Below the pieces are notes generated by a model. It was not told the DNA's origin. It worked only from the letters and a program-made list of their open reading frames with translations, and searched no databases. The translations under genes and the position numbers were made by a program. Source: Sphacelaria rigidula (lineage: Eukaryota > Phaeophyceae > Sphacelariales). From it: DNA of 25,923 bases. Of this stretch, positions 1 through 12,067 are shown piece after piece. Where the stretch lies: the NCBI GenBank assembly GCA_964200075.2, contig CAXNAA020000154.1, positions 1 through 25,923 of the forward strand, in the 5' to 3' direction. Position 1 is the first letter of the stretch, and the number at the start of each line of letters is the position of its first letter.

Positions 1-538
1 CGCTAGCACTTTCGAGTGCTCATGGAAAATGTTATGCGCGAAAAAAAACGAAAATAGGCCATCCGCAGAAAATGCTAAACTGAGGTCTGTGCAGTATAGG
101 AGGGAAACATGATCTCGATCGTTGTTGTGAAGAATATCATACGTTTTCATTTATCCGAATATTTACCGTTTCGTCGCTGAAAAGCGGGAAAACTAGTTAC
201 ACTGGACCAAAAACGGTCAATAACACCCTCCTGATAAATTGGGTATTAAGTCCGTATCGCCCCAAAAACACCAACTTGAGCACTGCAGTTTGAACGCGGC
301 CTACCCTTTCTCCCTAAATCTACCGGCGCTAGCACTTTCGAGTAGTAGTGCAGAATAGTAGTCCAGAAAAACTAAAAAAATAGAACAGATACGAACGAAA
401 AAAAACTTCTGATGCTGACTACTATATCACCACTCCCGCACCGCGTCAGCTCTAGTCAACCAAACTATTTTCGATACTGACGCACTATGTCATCATCTCA
501 ATGTTTTCAACGACGGAGTTGATAGATCCACTTGAAAG
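1..538. other. Non-coding; short direct repeat
   Basis: No gene is seen. A 17-nt sequence starting CGCTAGCACTTTCG occurs at 1-17 and again at 327-343, each followed by A-rich tracts. It may mark a local duplication or a dispersed repeat running off the window edge. Confidence 0.4.
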
Positions 539-645
539 AAAAAAAAAAACTTAAAGCGTCTGGCGGGCATCGGACCCACGTTTTCCCCGGATAAATGGCG
601 TCAGTTGTACCATTAGACCATTAGACCATTAGACAACCGGGGCGC
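539..645 (-). repeat. Degenerate tRNA-like sequence with pol III-type terminator
   Basis: On the minus strand, CCGGTTGTCTAATGGT resembles a tRNA D-arm (A box), and GTGGGTCCGATGCCCGC forms a T-arm with a 5-bp stem and a B-box-like core. A T-run (complement of 539-549) follows as a terminator. The D-loop holds three tandem copies of an 8-mer (plus-strand ACCATTAG, 609-632). No matching 5' acceptor strand or anticodon stem is seen, so this is a decayed tRNA or SINE head, not a working tRNA. Confidence 0.55.
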
Positions 646-3196
646 GGCGACGTCGGTTGGACAATGACAATTTTCATGATTCAGGTTTTGGCGTGTCCTT
701 ACGATCTTGTATGCCATAGTCGTATGACCCTTGACTTCGCATCCCTACAATGTCGGGACGGAGCACGCCGAGTGGGTGCGGACAGCGAGGTTGTCGGGAC
801 TCAGATAATTTTTTCGCACGTGAGATTTCGGATAATGTTTTTAATGGAAAATAACCAGTAGCACATGATAAAACGAGTAGCTGCAACGCAACGAATTCAC
901 GAAATGCGTCGAGATGTGCAGCTTTCGAACTGTAAAACTAGGTCCAAACACTGAAACGGGTGAGAAGTGAAGTCCGTTACAGAATTAGGGTTTACGGCGC
1001 GAGCCGTCGCACGAATTGAATACGTGAGTCCCACTGAGACTGCCTCTCACCCGTCACAAGGGGCAGCGCGGACACGGTCAACATGAGGCATGTACCCTCC
1101 GAGAAACAAGGAGGCAACGTGCGCACACGCATAGCTGCGTGACGTGTACCGACGTAGACACAGTTAGACGGGAGCAGGACTGCGACTTTGGCATGGCAAA
1201 GCGCGACTCCACTTCGGAGCGAGAAATCGAAGTGGAAGGTGTTGCATTCGGAATACGCCAGAAATGCGCGTCCACCGTGTCCACCAACACCGACGGTCGT
1301 TGAGAAAAAAAAGCAAGTGCAAGGACAATTGCAAAATGCAAAAAAAGCTCGAGAAATAAAACACCAGCGTGACTCCAAGAATCCTTATTTTTTTCGGTCG
1401 TTTCCATTAACTCGCACTTTTGATATCTCCGGGCAAATGCCAGCACAACCACTACTCTGTCTCTCTTCTCTATAAACCTATGATGACTAACTCCTACCTC
1501 TGTACTCACGTTCACTCACAAAGCTCCCCGTGGCGAGAATGGTTATGAGGGTACCCTTTCCCATGATGGGGGTACTACCTTCCCCCCTCGGTGAAGCACC
1601 GTTTATTCTACAGTGGACTTGAAACAAACTATACTTCGCGACTTTGTAGATCGACAAGTCGGATATTGTTGCGGAATTGCACATCAAACGCGGGCGACAC
1701 GGTTGATGTGATGGACACTTCGTGCTACTCATAGTGCCGGCATCTTCAATTCAAGCACAAGATAAAACAAAAGACGGAACTCAACAGCTTCTTCCGCATT
1801 CCAAACGATCGTTGGAAGCAGACACTACAAATAAAAAAACAGGGGAGAATAATATTGAAGATCCATATCTAGATGATAAAGAAGATCTTCCGAAAAATAA
1901 AAGATAGCATCAACGATAAGAGTGGAAGCCGATATAACCAATAACCAACCAACCCTAGACAACGGCATAACACCCCTTCTTAATCCTAGTAGTACTAATA
2001 CAAGGCCGGAAAGACCCAAACCACGCGATAGAGAACTAGCACTATGACACGCACGATGACAACATGTACAGTCGCCTCGACAACACGCAAAAATTGCCCC
2101 CCAAAACATGCAAATCAAAATACGTTGCTATAGAGTACTCAGGTCACTTTGCGAATCACACGCGCCCGATCTCTAGACTGCTCATTCCCGTCCTCTTTCC
2201 TCTACCCCGTACCGACTACACCTCTTCCCCTTGCACAGCTTCCACGGCTGGGCAAGCAAGACCCGGGGACATCAGGCACCTATTCCCTGTCTCGCAAAAC
2301 GCCTCGCAGCGATGGGTCGCGAAAAAAAAGCTAAAATAAAATTCTCTCGGCTCAGGTATGGCGTTCCCGCAACTGTACGCCGTTTTCCCCGTGGTCCTGG
2401 TTGTTCCAATCCCCCACCCATCAACTCATCATATGAAGGCGAAGCCAACGTTCCCCCGTGCGTTTCGATCATGCGTTTACGCTTCAAGGGTAAAAACACG
2501 ACGGGTGGAAATTGTGTCTAACCATAGTATTTTTGTTTATTTTTATTCCGACTGAGAGATGAGCGGATCCACTCCGCCCTTCTCCGCAAATGGCAAAGGA
2601 AAAAAGATGATGTGTTGCGCAGTAGCCCGTCAAGTATACTTCGCCAGACTCTGCACGGGAAAAAAACAACGCTGACGGAGGCGAAGGGCCTCATTCACTT
2701 CACTCATACCTTCTCCCTGCTTTTGTAACGCGTCCACGCCAGAGAGGGAAAGCGCTTCGCAAAAGAGCGCAGAGGGGTTGTTACCATGTTGGGGGATACA
2801 ACAGACAAATTACCAGAGTTTTCAGGCCAAAAATCTCCATCAGATCCGTACCTCTATCACTAAGAAGGCGAAGCCTTGTACACTGCTAAACGTTACAAGG
2901 CCATGGAAGAAGGGGGAAAACAAAAAAACATGCAAACAGGTGAGCGCACAGAACGCACAAGGCGGGACGGCAAACAACACCACAACCACACCCTCAACGA
3001 AAAAATCCCCCCTCGCCTCCCTAGCCCCTACCCCATGACAGCACGGTACGGTAGCAGACGCCAGACAGCGACAAAAAAGACAAACGTAAAAGAAGAAACA
3101 GAACAACGCGCTTGACAGTTTCAGACCACCATCGTACCAACCACCAAGAAACGGCCGACATCACGCCACAGCATGTCACATCACGGCCATCAGTCG
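646..3196. other. Non-coding stretch downstream of the cyclin
   Basis: No recognisable gene. Open frames here lack domains and mostly lack ATG starts. 1740-1990 is clearly more AT-rich than its surroundings and holds a short Lys/Glu-rich open frame without an ATG. The part nearest 3196 is presumably the 3' UTR of the cyclin. Confidence 0.4.
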
Positions 3197-6100
3197 TCAG
3201 TCTTCTCCGAAATCAAGCGCGTCCTCGAGAGCGCAAGTCACCTCCGCCACACGATGCATCGCCCCCCGCTTGAACTTATCGCGCACGGCGTGTAAGCTGT
3301 GCCCCTCCGCACGCACATGCAGCGCATGGAGGCGCCTTACGCACGGCTCCAGCGCTCTCGCCGAGTACCCGGTGTAGTACTCGGTCTGTTTCGTCCATGC
3401 CTCGCGGGGACACCCCCGCGGATGTAACGTCTGCCTTGCGAGATATAACGCCGCCGCTGCCTTGAGCGATGGCAACAACACTACCCCGTTGTAGTCCTGC
3501 AGTAGCAGCTCCAGCAGGTAACACACCAGAGACCGCTCGCGGGGATTAGATCGGGCCGCTCGACAAAATCGGTCGACGAAGCAGCAGGGTGTTATGCAAG
3601 TCAAGCGGAACTGGAGAGAGTTGGCCACCAGCAGCTCCATCGCGATGATTTCCGCGCGCGTGTACGTGTTGTCGGAAATGTGCGCCAATTCTTCAGCAGT
3701 CGGCGCGTAGATCTCTTCGTATTTGGCGGCCAGAACAACGCACGCGCAGCCCAGGAGCTGCAGGCGTCCGCGGGCGACTTCGAACGCGGTCAAGCTTCGG
3801 TCGATCAGCTCCACCACCTGAAACGGTCCGATTGGAAAAAATAATACGGAGTATATTTGTTGTGTTACTTAATCGACTGGACGTGCGTGTGACTGGTGCG
3901 GTATGTTTCCTTCCGCTTCATACAGCTAAATGTGAATACCTCTTGAAATGAGATTAGTAAAACCGTTGTCTGGAGTTTAGTCAAATGCTGGATTTGAAGC
4001 GATGCAGCGCCCTACCGTAACAGTACGGTACCATACCTCACCGTGAATAGTGGCGTTCTCGAGGTTTGAAAATTTGAAGATACGCAGACTTGATGGAGGG
4101 GTGGGGTACCTGTTGTGTGTGCGGAAAATGAAGCGTTTTACTCCAGAATACGGCTCTTGTGCCCTTATTTTGGATATGCACCATAGCGTACCGCAACCGC
4201 GCCCTTCTTCCTTGTGGCAATGCAGCACAGTGTACATGGAGGTATATATTTTTTCGTTTCCGCCGTTACTAGTCCATCGTTTTGGCATCACTACTGTAAC
4301 TGTCTCTGGATGACAACACGAATGCATACAATTAGAGTGCAGCGCTTGGAGCTCACGCAAACAGTGTCTAGACTTTCATAAAAAAAGAGAGCGAAACAGA
4401 TGAAGCTATTGACGGGCGAGGTGGAGGCGGGTGCAACGTAGGAACTACCCGGGTGGGGTGTGCAAGTCCCGTTTTGAAAATCGAACATGAGGAGGACGGT
4501 GAACACGCATCACACGACGACACCAGCCGACTCAAAGTTCTTAGGGACGATGGTTTCAAACTGAGGGAAGGCACCGTCCGGGTGTCCTACGCGCAGTACG
4601 TGCTCAGTGCTCAGCAACCGCAAACGCTTGGTTGTGAACCATTTTTAATCTCAAGGTGGTCACTGGTATTTGAAGAACCATTGCGGCGAATGTATGCCGC
4701 ACCGCGTCCGTAACCCTACAGTCCAGCACAGTGCTACTACACATCCCTACTGTTCACTATGCGGGTGAAAGTGGGATGTTTCACTTCGGTATTATGGTTT
4801 GAGAGAAAGTTCCGATATGGGGCTAAGCGGTGAACTGCTTGTGCATAGAAGAACGTGCACCTGGCAAAAAAACAGCCCGCAAGCCATCACGCCGTCGCGC
4901 CATCACACCAACTGCTGGGCTCAAAACGCAACTCATCACAGAACACAAGAAACATGAAGCGGCATCTGTATTCTAAACATGAGTTGCGCGCGCTGGGTAT
5001 TGATCCACAATATTTTCAGAAGAACCGACATGTAGAAGCTTGAACACTGAGCTGCATGCGCTACAAATGATCACCCGGATAATTTGAATTTCTGCGACAG
5101 ACAGGGGCGGGCTCTTGCGCGACCGGTAGAGATGGGCGTCGTCACACCAAGCATACCACAGTAGTGGGCTCATGAAGTGCGAGCAGATGGAGAACACACC
5201 ACATACCACATTACTCCGAATAGCGCGCTGGCGGTAGCTGCCATATACTGAAGTCCCATTTGAAAAATATGAACGGGTACATACGACAGTATTCATAGTG
5301 CAATACATGGAAGCCTGTGAACATGGTATTCTAGACTGTACCGTGTGTACAGTGTAACAGCACCACACTTAGATATGGTGCACACCAGTGCCGACACACA
5401 AGAGGCATGGCAAAAAACAAACGAACGGATCGAAATGCTTTTCTAGTCCCTCACCTGAAAAAGAGTTCGAGAGGAGAGCTTAAACTGATCGCACACCTCC
5501 ACGATCCAATCCACCAGCACGCTTCGCATGTTATGCCTCATGTCCTTTTGCTTCCCGCCGATGTACGCCCCCGGTCGATTGCGCCGCTCCTGCGTTCGCA
5601 AAAAAGCCGCGTGCTCGACGACATACTCGGCGTTCTGCAAGTGCGATTCGGCCGCATCCAAAACGCCCGCGTCGATGTCCTCCACTCCCGCGGGCAGCGG
5701 TGTCCGCGCTCCGGCGGCGGCAAGCATCCGCTCCTCGCTTATTTTCTCTGCGAACTCGGCTGCGGTCGCGGCGGCAGAAGAGGCGGAGGCTTCGCAGGTC
5801 GCACCAGGTGAAGGTGCTGCTACAGGTTTTCGCGCCACTCCGGTTTCGAGTTCGGCGGCGGCAGCGCTCCTTTTCAAGCTCGTACTCGCGGCCGCCCCGG
5901 CAGCGTTTCGTTCGAAGTCGTCATCTTGCTGCTGCTCTTCCACAGTGCTGGCGCTACTTAGGCTGGACGATCTTGAGAGCGCGCTACCTGTACCCGCATC
6001 TGAGCTTGCCCTTATCGAAGTGCTCCCCTCTACACCCCCGCCGCGAGACCCACCGTCCCGGTTTCCGCCTCTTGCTGTCTTCGTCACCCGACCGGGCTCT

Positions 6101-6858
6101 TCAGCAATAGGGGCAGTTTGAACTTGGACATCGAGACTACTGTTGGCTGTGTTCCCGCTCATGGCGGAGGTGGCTGTGGCGGTGGTGGCACCGCGGCTGC
6201 CGCTAGCAAACGCTTCGCTCTGGCTTCTACCACTTCCCCTCGCACCCTCGACCACACCTGTAGATCCAACAAGATCATCGTTACCCGCAACCGCCTGCAG
6301 CGCGGGCGGCGCTGATTGCCGGCGATCACGCCAAGCCGCATCATCCGCGACACCATCAAAACTCAAGTCCACGACCATGCCCTCCAGATCCTCATCACAC
6401 GACATACCTCCATCATCGCCCTCTGCCCCGCTGCCATCCCCTCCGCTGCCGTCACCCCCAGAACCTCTTCCACCGCCACGGCCAGCACCTGAACCACCTC
6501 CGGCTCCTGCGCCCACCCCGGCCACACTAGTCGTACGCCCGCCTGTGCGACCAGCGGACGAGGCCGGTTGTTCGCTGAGCCTGCGCGATCGACGCACTCT
6601 GACGGAGGCACGACGCGCGGGCGCCATGGGGGACGGGCGGCGGGGAGCCAAGCTTCGCCGGTTGGAGCTACCCGCTGCGGCGGCCTGCTGCCTTGCTGAG
6701 GAGCCATTGCCACTGTGCTCTTCGCTGATGTCTTGCAGTACGTCGCGCTTCCGCTTACCGGCGCTGCTGGCTGTTATACCGGATGTGATGCTGCTGCTGC
6801 TGCCTGCTGCGTTTGGGTTTGTGCTATTAACGCGGTGGCCACGGAGTCGATGAGCCAT
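3197..6858 (-). CDS. A/B-type (mitotic) cyclin, two exons
   Basis: Predicted regulatory subunit of a cyclin-dependent kinase, acting in the nucleus to drive S/M progression. Exon 1 is 6858-5455 and exon 2 is 3817-3197; the donor is CAG|GTGAGG, the acceptor is TTTCAG|GTGGTG, and the intron is phase 0. The joined protein is 674 aa. Residues 1 to about 400 are Ser/Ala/Gly-rich and look disordered, with a basic KRKR patch at 35-38 and a destruction-box-like RDVLQDI at 38-44. The cyclin box starts near 404 with MRSVLVDW (444-451), then LIDRSL across the splice junction, KYEE (500-503) and AMELL. The residues I know as invariant in cyclin folds (Arg445, Asp474, Lys500, Glu529) are all present. A C-terminal cyclin fold follows and ends in an AVRDKF segment typical of A/B cyclins. 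The start ATG has AAA before it and GCT after it, a good context. The A versus B assignment is not settled. Confidence 0.93.
3818..5454 (-). other. Intron of the cyclin gene
   Basis: A 1,637-nt GT-AG intron that splits the cyclin box between TLFQ and VVELIDR. Joining the flanking exons restores the family alignment without a gap, which supports both boundaries. I saw no convincing nested gene; the short open frames inside it lack family motifs. Confidence 0.85.
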
Positions 6859-8337
6859 TTTGGTGATGTTCCTGTTTCGCGTACAAGCTGTACAGCAGCG
6901 GCTGCTCCTTTTGACGGGTGGCTGGTGTAATGATTTCTTCCCGGGAGTAGCTCGTTCTCAAAAACGAGAGCAAGAAGCGGCCCAGGAGTGTAGGAAAGCG
7001 TCTTGGTCCTGGTGGGTTGCAGCTCCGAGCAAACCCCGACAAGTCAGTCAAGTGTGGGCTTTGATTTTGAAAATCAGCGTTGGGAGAATTTTTTGGTGAT
7101 GTTTAAATGCGCCCGGCAGAATCGGTCTGGGACGACTTCAGTGCCGAGTGTCCGCAACAGATAACCACGGAGAGTAGGTCCTCCGCAGGCTGCCCTGGGT
7201 GATAGACCAGGCGTTAGCACACGACTGTGGAGCCGCTTGGCAGAAAAAGACCTGGTCCTTCCCCTCTCAAGTAGAAGTTAGTTGTCAAGTGGAGGTTGGG
7301 GTGGGCGGGAGCGTCCTGCGAACACTGTTGGTTTTCAAACTGGGCACAGCACACTTGAGACGGTTGACCCAGCTCTCACGAATGCTGCTGCTTGCTCCTG
7401 CTGCTGTTCCTGTTACCGCTGTAAAACACTGACGAAGCTGAAGCTCCAGAGCCCACAGAAGGTCACGCACAGCTAGGCGAGGGCGGCCCTGAGTTTGCTT
7501 GCTTTGCTTGAGCTACTTACGTACACCTTAAGCGTTAGACGAAGCGAGTGATTGGAGGGGTGCTGCCTGTACTCTACCGAAAACAATGCCAAAATTTTGA
7601 ATTTCTGCCCCATATATAAAGTAGTTTATGTCATCTCCCAGATCACTGTCATTGTCCATGTTTTTGAAAAGTGTATCTTTATATTTGGGGTTTTCCTTGT
7701 TTTGCGGACAATGCGAACGGCGATGGCTACGTGTGCGGCCCACTCACATCGCTCATGAAAAACATGACAGACACAACAACGACACATGCTTTCCGTGTTC
7801 GAGCCGCTATATTTTGTATCTTGGCGACTACTGAGTATATCTGCTTCATGCACGCGTGGGATGGAAGGTGATTTTCGTCAAAACCATATCTGTATCTGGG
7901 GCTGTAACCAACCGTGATGAACAGAACACGTTACCGTCTGTAGCGCATGCAAGTACAAGCAGTCAGTACTACAGTAATATGTGTACTATACTATTGTACC
8001 ATGAAAATAGTGTGATATAGCACGCATACATGAGTGCTTGGTAATGGTATAGATGAGTACCTACGAAGGCGGCACCCCACCGACCGTCGATTACATGATA
8101 TGTATGTGCCTGTGCCTCGACGAAGGGCTGCCGAAACGTGATACTAATTTTGTATTGCTGACACGCGGTAGATACCGTAGCATATTATTCTACTATCGCT
8201 GACGCATGCATGTAATATTCTAGTTATTTTTTCAGGGTGATCGTGGACATACTGCAACAAATTCTAAGCGTGGCTTGTGCGTTCACCGCACAACAGTACA
8301 GTCAGTAGTGTGAGACCAAAATTAAATGACAGTAACA

Positions 8338-8412
<75 letters not shown>

Positions 8413-9415
8413 TCATTGATTATTATAGTATTATAGACATGATATATTTGATAATCCTCGTATTTTTACCCGCAAACCTTCTCCTGGTCGACCACGGGGT
8501 CCGCAGGATCCTGAGGAAATAAGAAGTAAGGTGTTTTGGGTGCGTCTGTGACCCACGATTGGAAGCAGTTATTATGGCAGTTGGTTGCATACGGATACAA
8601 GACAGACCACTGTCAACTTGATGATTATGCAGTATTCACCAAGAAGCAGCAGCGTCTTTTCAGATCCACCACGGAAGGAATGCGTATACAACGAAGGTCT
8701 CGTAAGTTAAGGCCGTTGTTACAGTGGCTGGTTTCTCAGACTTTCTGACTTACTCGGGAAAACAACGTCCCGAAATGTGACAGCAGATTTCTCAACAGGT
8801 CAAGAAATAGATCAATTGATGACTGACTACAGGCTGGTTCACGCGGAAGACCCAAAATTCTGTCACCAGCAAATGCCTTCCACAATACGCACCCAATAGT
8901 CGCATGCATGGGATCATACTGACCGCAATCAACAACAGACGACGAGGGTAACATAGCTAGCAAGCCTTTGCTTTATATATGCGTTTTTTTTTTTATCTTT
9001 TATGTTCAAAAGTAAACATTATGCGCCGATTCATCATGCGTATTTTGGTGAAATACGCGCGACTTATGTGCCTTTTTCGCGTCCTTCTGGAAGCTGTTCC
9101 TAGCGGGTTCTTATCGGCACCGCCCCTGGAACGTACCTTCCAGCAAGGAAACAAGACGGCACGTTGAACATTTTCAGATTTCATTTTTTCCCCATCAGTT
9201 TCACATCATGGGGATAAAGTAGCTCACATACAGTACAATAACCGACATCAGACCCGCAACAAAGTTCAATAAAACAAATTACGAACACAATAAACTCCGC
9301 GACGCCACGAACCACGCCACATGGAGCACCCGTGGGCTGCTACTAGCTGCTGCACATACATGGGGTACATAATCATAATCATAATCCCGTTGGAGTACTA
9401 TATGTGTGTGTTGTG
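6859..9415. other. Intergenic region upstream of the cyclin
   Basis: It presumably contains the cyclin 5' UTR and promoter next to 6858; I could not identify a specific promoter element. 8470-8750 contains short open frames in two registers (one with GRPRGPQDPEE), which may be a decayed mobile-element ORF but match no family I recognise. Confidence 0.35.
8334..8411 (+). repeat. Compound microsatellite (CAG)n(CAA)n
   Basis: About eight CAG units run directly into about sixteen CAA units with no interruption. The adjoining frame would encode Ser/Asn or Gln runs, but no gene model supports translation. Confidence 0.95.
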
Positions 9416-9801
9416 TTGTCGTCCCATTTATTCTGGGCGCCAGTCTGCACCTTTCGGTATATACAATATATATATATATATATGTGGGCGCACCAGACGG
9501 GATCACACAGGAGGAGGAAGGTCAACACAGGAGTTTTTCTCATCTATCTGTTTGTTTCTAGTACCCCACCTTCCTTGTGCGGTGCTTGCGTTTATTTTTT
9601 AACGCGAGAGGGGTCCAGCACTCCCTTTCGCTCGTCGACCGTTAAGTCGGATTTTGTACACCCACGGCATAGTCGCGCTCCACTGTTGGGCATGATGTTG
9701 TGAGAAAAATTCCTAGATCGCTCCAGAAGAAATCGAACCCCACTACTCAACCATCAGAAGAAGGTTTCGACGTTACCAACTGACCCACCGGGGCGACCGG
9801 G
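9416..9801 (-). mobile_element. tRNA-derived SINE, copy A
   Basis: Matches 23797-24251 over its whole length. Read on the minus strand it starts with a tRNA-like head (about 9797-9712) with GGTGGGTCAGTTGGTAAC as A box and GGGGTTCGATTTC as B box, then a unique body, and ends near TTGTCGTCCC. A TA-repeat (about 9465-9484) lies inside this copy only. It contains an unoccupied TTAA at 9642-9645 where copy B has an insertion. Confidence 0.75.
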
Positions 9802-10372
9802 CATTACTATATGCACCAAGTTGTGCGTAAAACTTAGCTTTTATATCTTTGTGATGCTGAAATCTCCGAAAACACATCGATAATTGAAAAAGACGCATAT
9901 ATATGCTTGTGCGCAAAACCCCGTTTTATGCGAAATGATATGCGCGCATGAAAAAAAGCAAAAAAGGCCTTTGATGGACATAAAGTAGCAGTAGCCGGAA
10001 TTTTGCTCAAGGCTATTATAGCGTGGCGCTATCTATGGACAAAAATGTGTCTCGACCAATCAGCAGCGCCTTTCAAGCTGTTCTGAAATTGAGAACGCGA
10101 ATTCCAAGCCCAATCCCCATCGAATCTCCACATGCTCCAGATTGCAGTAACCGTCATCGGCTTGGGAATCTAACGGGAGAAACAGATTTGAAAACGGTTC
10201 GAACGGGGTCCAATTATGTCCGAAACCGTAATGTTTCGGCGATGTGGAGTTTTGGCGTCGTCGAATGTCCACTCATCATGGAACCTGCGAAAGAACAAGG
10301 ATGCCTCGGGACGATTTCCCTTATTATATATGTTGTAGAAAAGCTCGGATCATCCTCAAAGTTGGCACTGCC
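9802..10372. other. Intergenic; unassigned open frame
   Basis: Holds an open plus-strand frame (10023-10385) without recognised motifs. A purine-rich stretch near 9940-9970 resembles the first 60 bases of the window only loosely. I see no supported gene. Confidence 0.3.
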
Positions 10373-10465
10373 TGTGACGGTTTAAGAGACAACCAACTAG
10401 AAGACTACTGACCAGTCAGCGCTGACTAGTCAGTAGTCTAGTTGGTTGTCTCTTAAACCGTCACA
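10373..10465. repeat. 93-bp near-perfect palindrome (hairpin)
   Basis: Arms 10373-10420 and 10421-10465 are reverse complements apart from a 3-nt bulge in the left arm and one mismatch. The ends are TGTGACGG and CCGTCACA, and the centre GTCAGC|GCTGAC has no spacer. Either strand would fold into a hairpin of about 45 bp. Confidence 0.95.
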
Positions 10466-10539
10466 TACATGCCGTAGGTATTAATAATGCTCCCTAAATG
10501 AAGAAATTCATTTGTGCCATTGACAATATTTCAAAGTTT

Positions 10540-11480
10540 CTCCGTTCTCTACCGGCTTCCGGGGTCCCAGTATGAAGACCCCCAGAAGTCGGTGTAGGAT
10601 GCTTTAAAAAAAAACATAATGCATCCCGGGATCGTCCCAGGAACACATGTACAAAGTTTGATCGAGAAACTCGGAAATCTCATACAGTTTTTTTTGCCTC
10701 GCGACGTGAAGTTCACCCCAAAAAAACATTTTCGTACTACAACCAAGTAGTTAGGAGTTGGCACGTTTTAAGCTCACGTCCTCACGCACAGGCGCAAACC
10801 TTCCCTCGGCTATTAGGAGTTAGACCCTGAGACTTCGCACAAATGTGCTGTGAGCCATAAGGCGAGTTTCGATCGACCACATTTTTCTATTTCAATTTTT
10901 TTGTTGATCTTTTTACCGTTTTTCGGGAGTCCGACGGGATCCAAGTCGTTTTTTCGAAGTCGTTTCCATTCTGGGACCCCGGAAAATCAGCACTACGATA
11001 TTTCTTCATTTTTTTCGCAAACACCCTGTGGCAAAACCCAAGGAAGAGCCCCACATGGTTTCGTGGCCGAACTCGTTCAACTGATGCTTGAATTTTCATG
11101 TTCACGTCGCTAAAGGCCCCAAAACGCCACTTTTATACTAAAATCTGTTGCAAACAAGATTTTCGTGAGATCGAGAGTTGGGTGCGGATGGAGAGTGGCT
11201 TTGATCATTCGCTTCAACTTGGCCAATTTTTCATTCTGTGTGTGCTTTTCTTCGTCTCGTCACTGCCGTAATAGTTGGCGGTTTCACCATGGCACGGCGA
11301 GGTTCATCGCACGTCCCCGCCGTTTCAGGTAGTCAGACCCTGAAATTTTGCATAAATGTCCTCTGGGCAATTACGCAACTTTGGATGAACGCGGTATTTC
11401 GATTTTTTTTTTCTTCACCGTTTTACGGACGTCCGACTGGGTCGAAGTTTCCCCGAAAATATTGAGACCCGAAACGGTGA
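10540..11480. repeat. Cluster of diverged repeat units
   Basis: A motif of the form TAGACCCTGA...TTGCA.AAATGT, followed about 90 bp later by TTACCGTTTT.CGG and GTCCGAC.GG, occurs near 10820-10945 and again near 11330-11445. Related pieces lie inverted near 10556-10680. The copies are too diverged to delimit; this looks like old mobile-element debris. Confidence 0.5.
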
Positions 11481-11820
11481 AAAAAGTCAAGAATTTAAGT
11501 AACCTCGACCTTCGAATTCAGGGTCCAAGGCCGGATGTTACGCCAAACAGATTTTTGGCCCACAGATTGTTCACTTTTGGGGCGTTTAATCCATTGACCC
11601 CCAAACCAAGAAAACCGCCAACACACGTCTCGGACATTTTGCATCACCAGACAGAGAGAGCCCAGTCTACTTTTCAAATTTCCTTGGCCCCGAGGTTTCG
11701 AGTTCGCGTATTTGGCGGGGGGGGGGAGAGGCAGGGCCATAGACCATTGACCTCGCATCCCTCCTTTAGCCGGGGCGGAGCACGCCGAGACGTACCAATT
11801 TTGGTGTTTTCTTTGGAGTG

Positions 11821-12067
11821 ATGCTACGGTAGGGGCGCACACATATTTTCTGAGGTTAGAATTGTTAGGAGCCCTTTATTTCATCCAAAACACGACTCAT
11901 GAAAATATGCGAGAGTACGCCAGGATTACTATTTTAATGTGCTGAGAATATCCCGAATGGATCTGCAAACGGGGATGCCCTGACTTATAATCTTGTGCTT
12001 GTAGAATCGTTAGGGACCCCTGAACCAGATAGAAATTCGCGAAAAAAGTGCACCCTTACCGTAGCAT
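11821..12067. mobile_element. 247-bp MITE-like element with inverted ends
   Basis: The left end starts ATGCTACGGTA and the right end is its reverse complement, with 18 of 20 bases matching. Inside, a subterminal motif AGAATTGTTAGGAGCCC (from 11858) is repeated in the same direction as AGAATCGTTAGGGACCC (from 12003). No coding capacity. The target duplication is unclear; TA inside the terminal repeat or TG outside are both possible. Confidence 0.7.

Noticed and set aside
1151-1306. Plus-strand frame containing DCDFGMAKRDS, resembling a kinase DFG motif
   Set aside because: No HRD loop, no hydrophobic strand before DFG and no APE region nearby. A three-residue match in an isolated short frame is expected by chance.
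5528-6853. Several long plus-strand frames over the cyclin first exon
   Set aside because: They are antisense to the Ser/Ala/Gly-rich part of the cyclin and have no motifs.
9712-9797. Functional tRNA gene
   Set aside because: A and B boxes are tRNA-like, but the stems do not close. The sequence belongs to a repeated element of about 390 bp that recurs at 23797-24251, so it is a SINE head.
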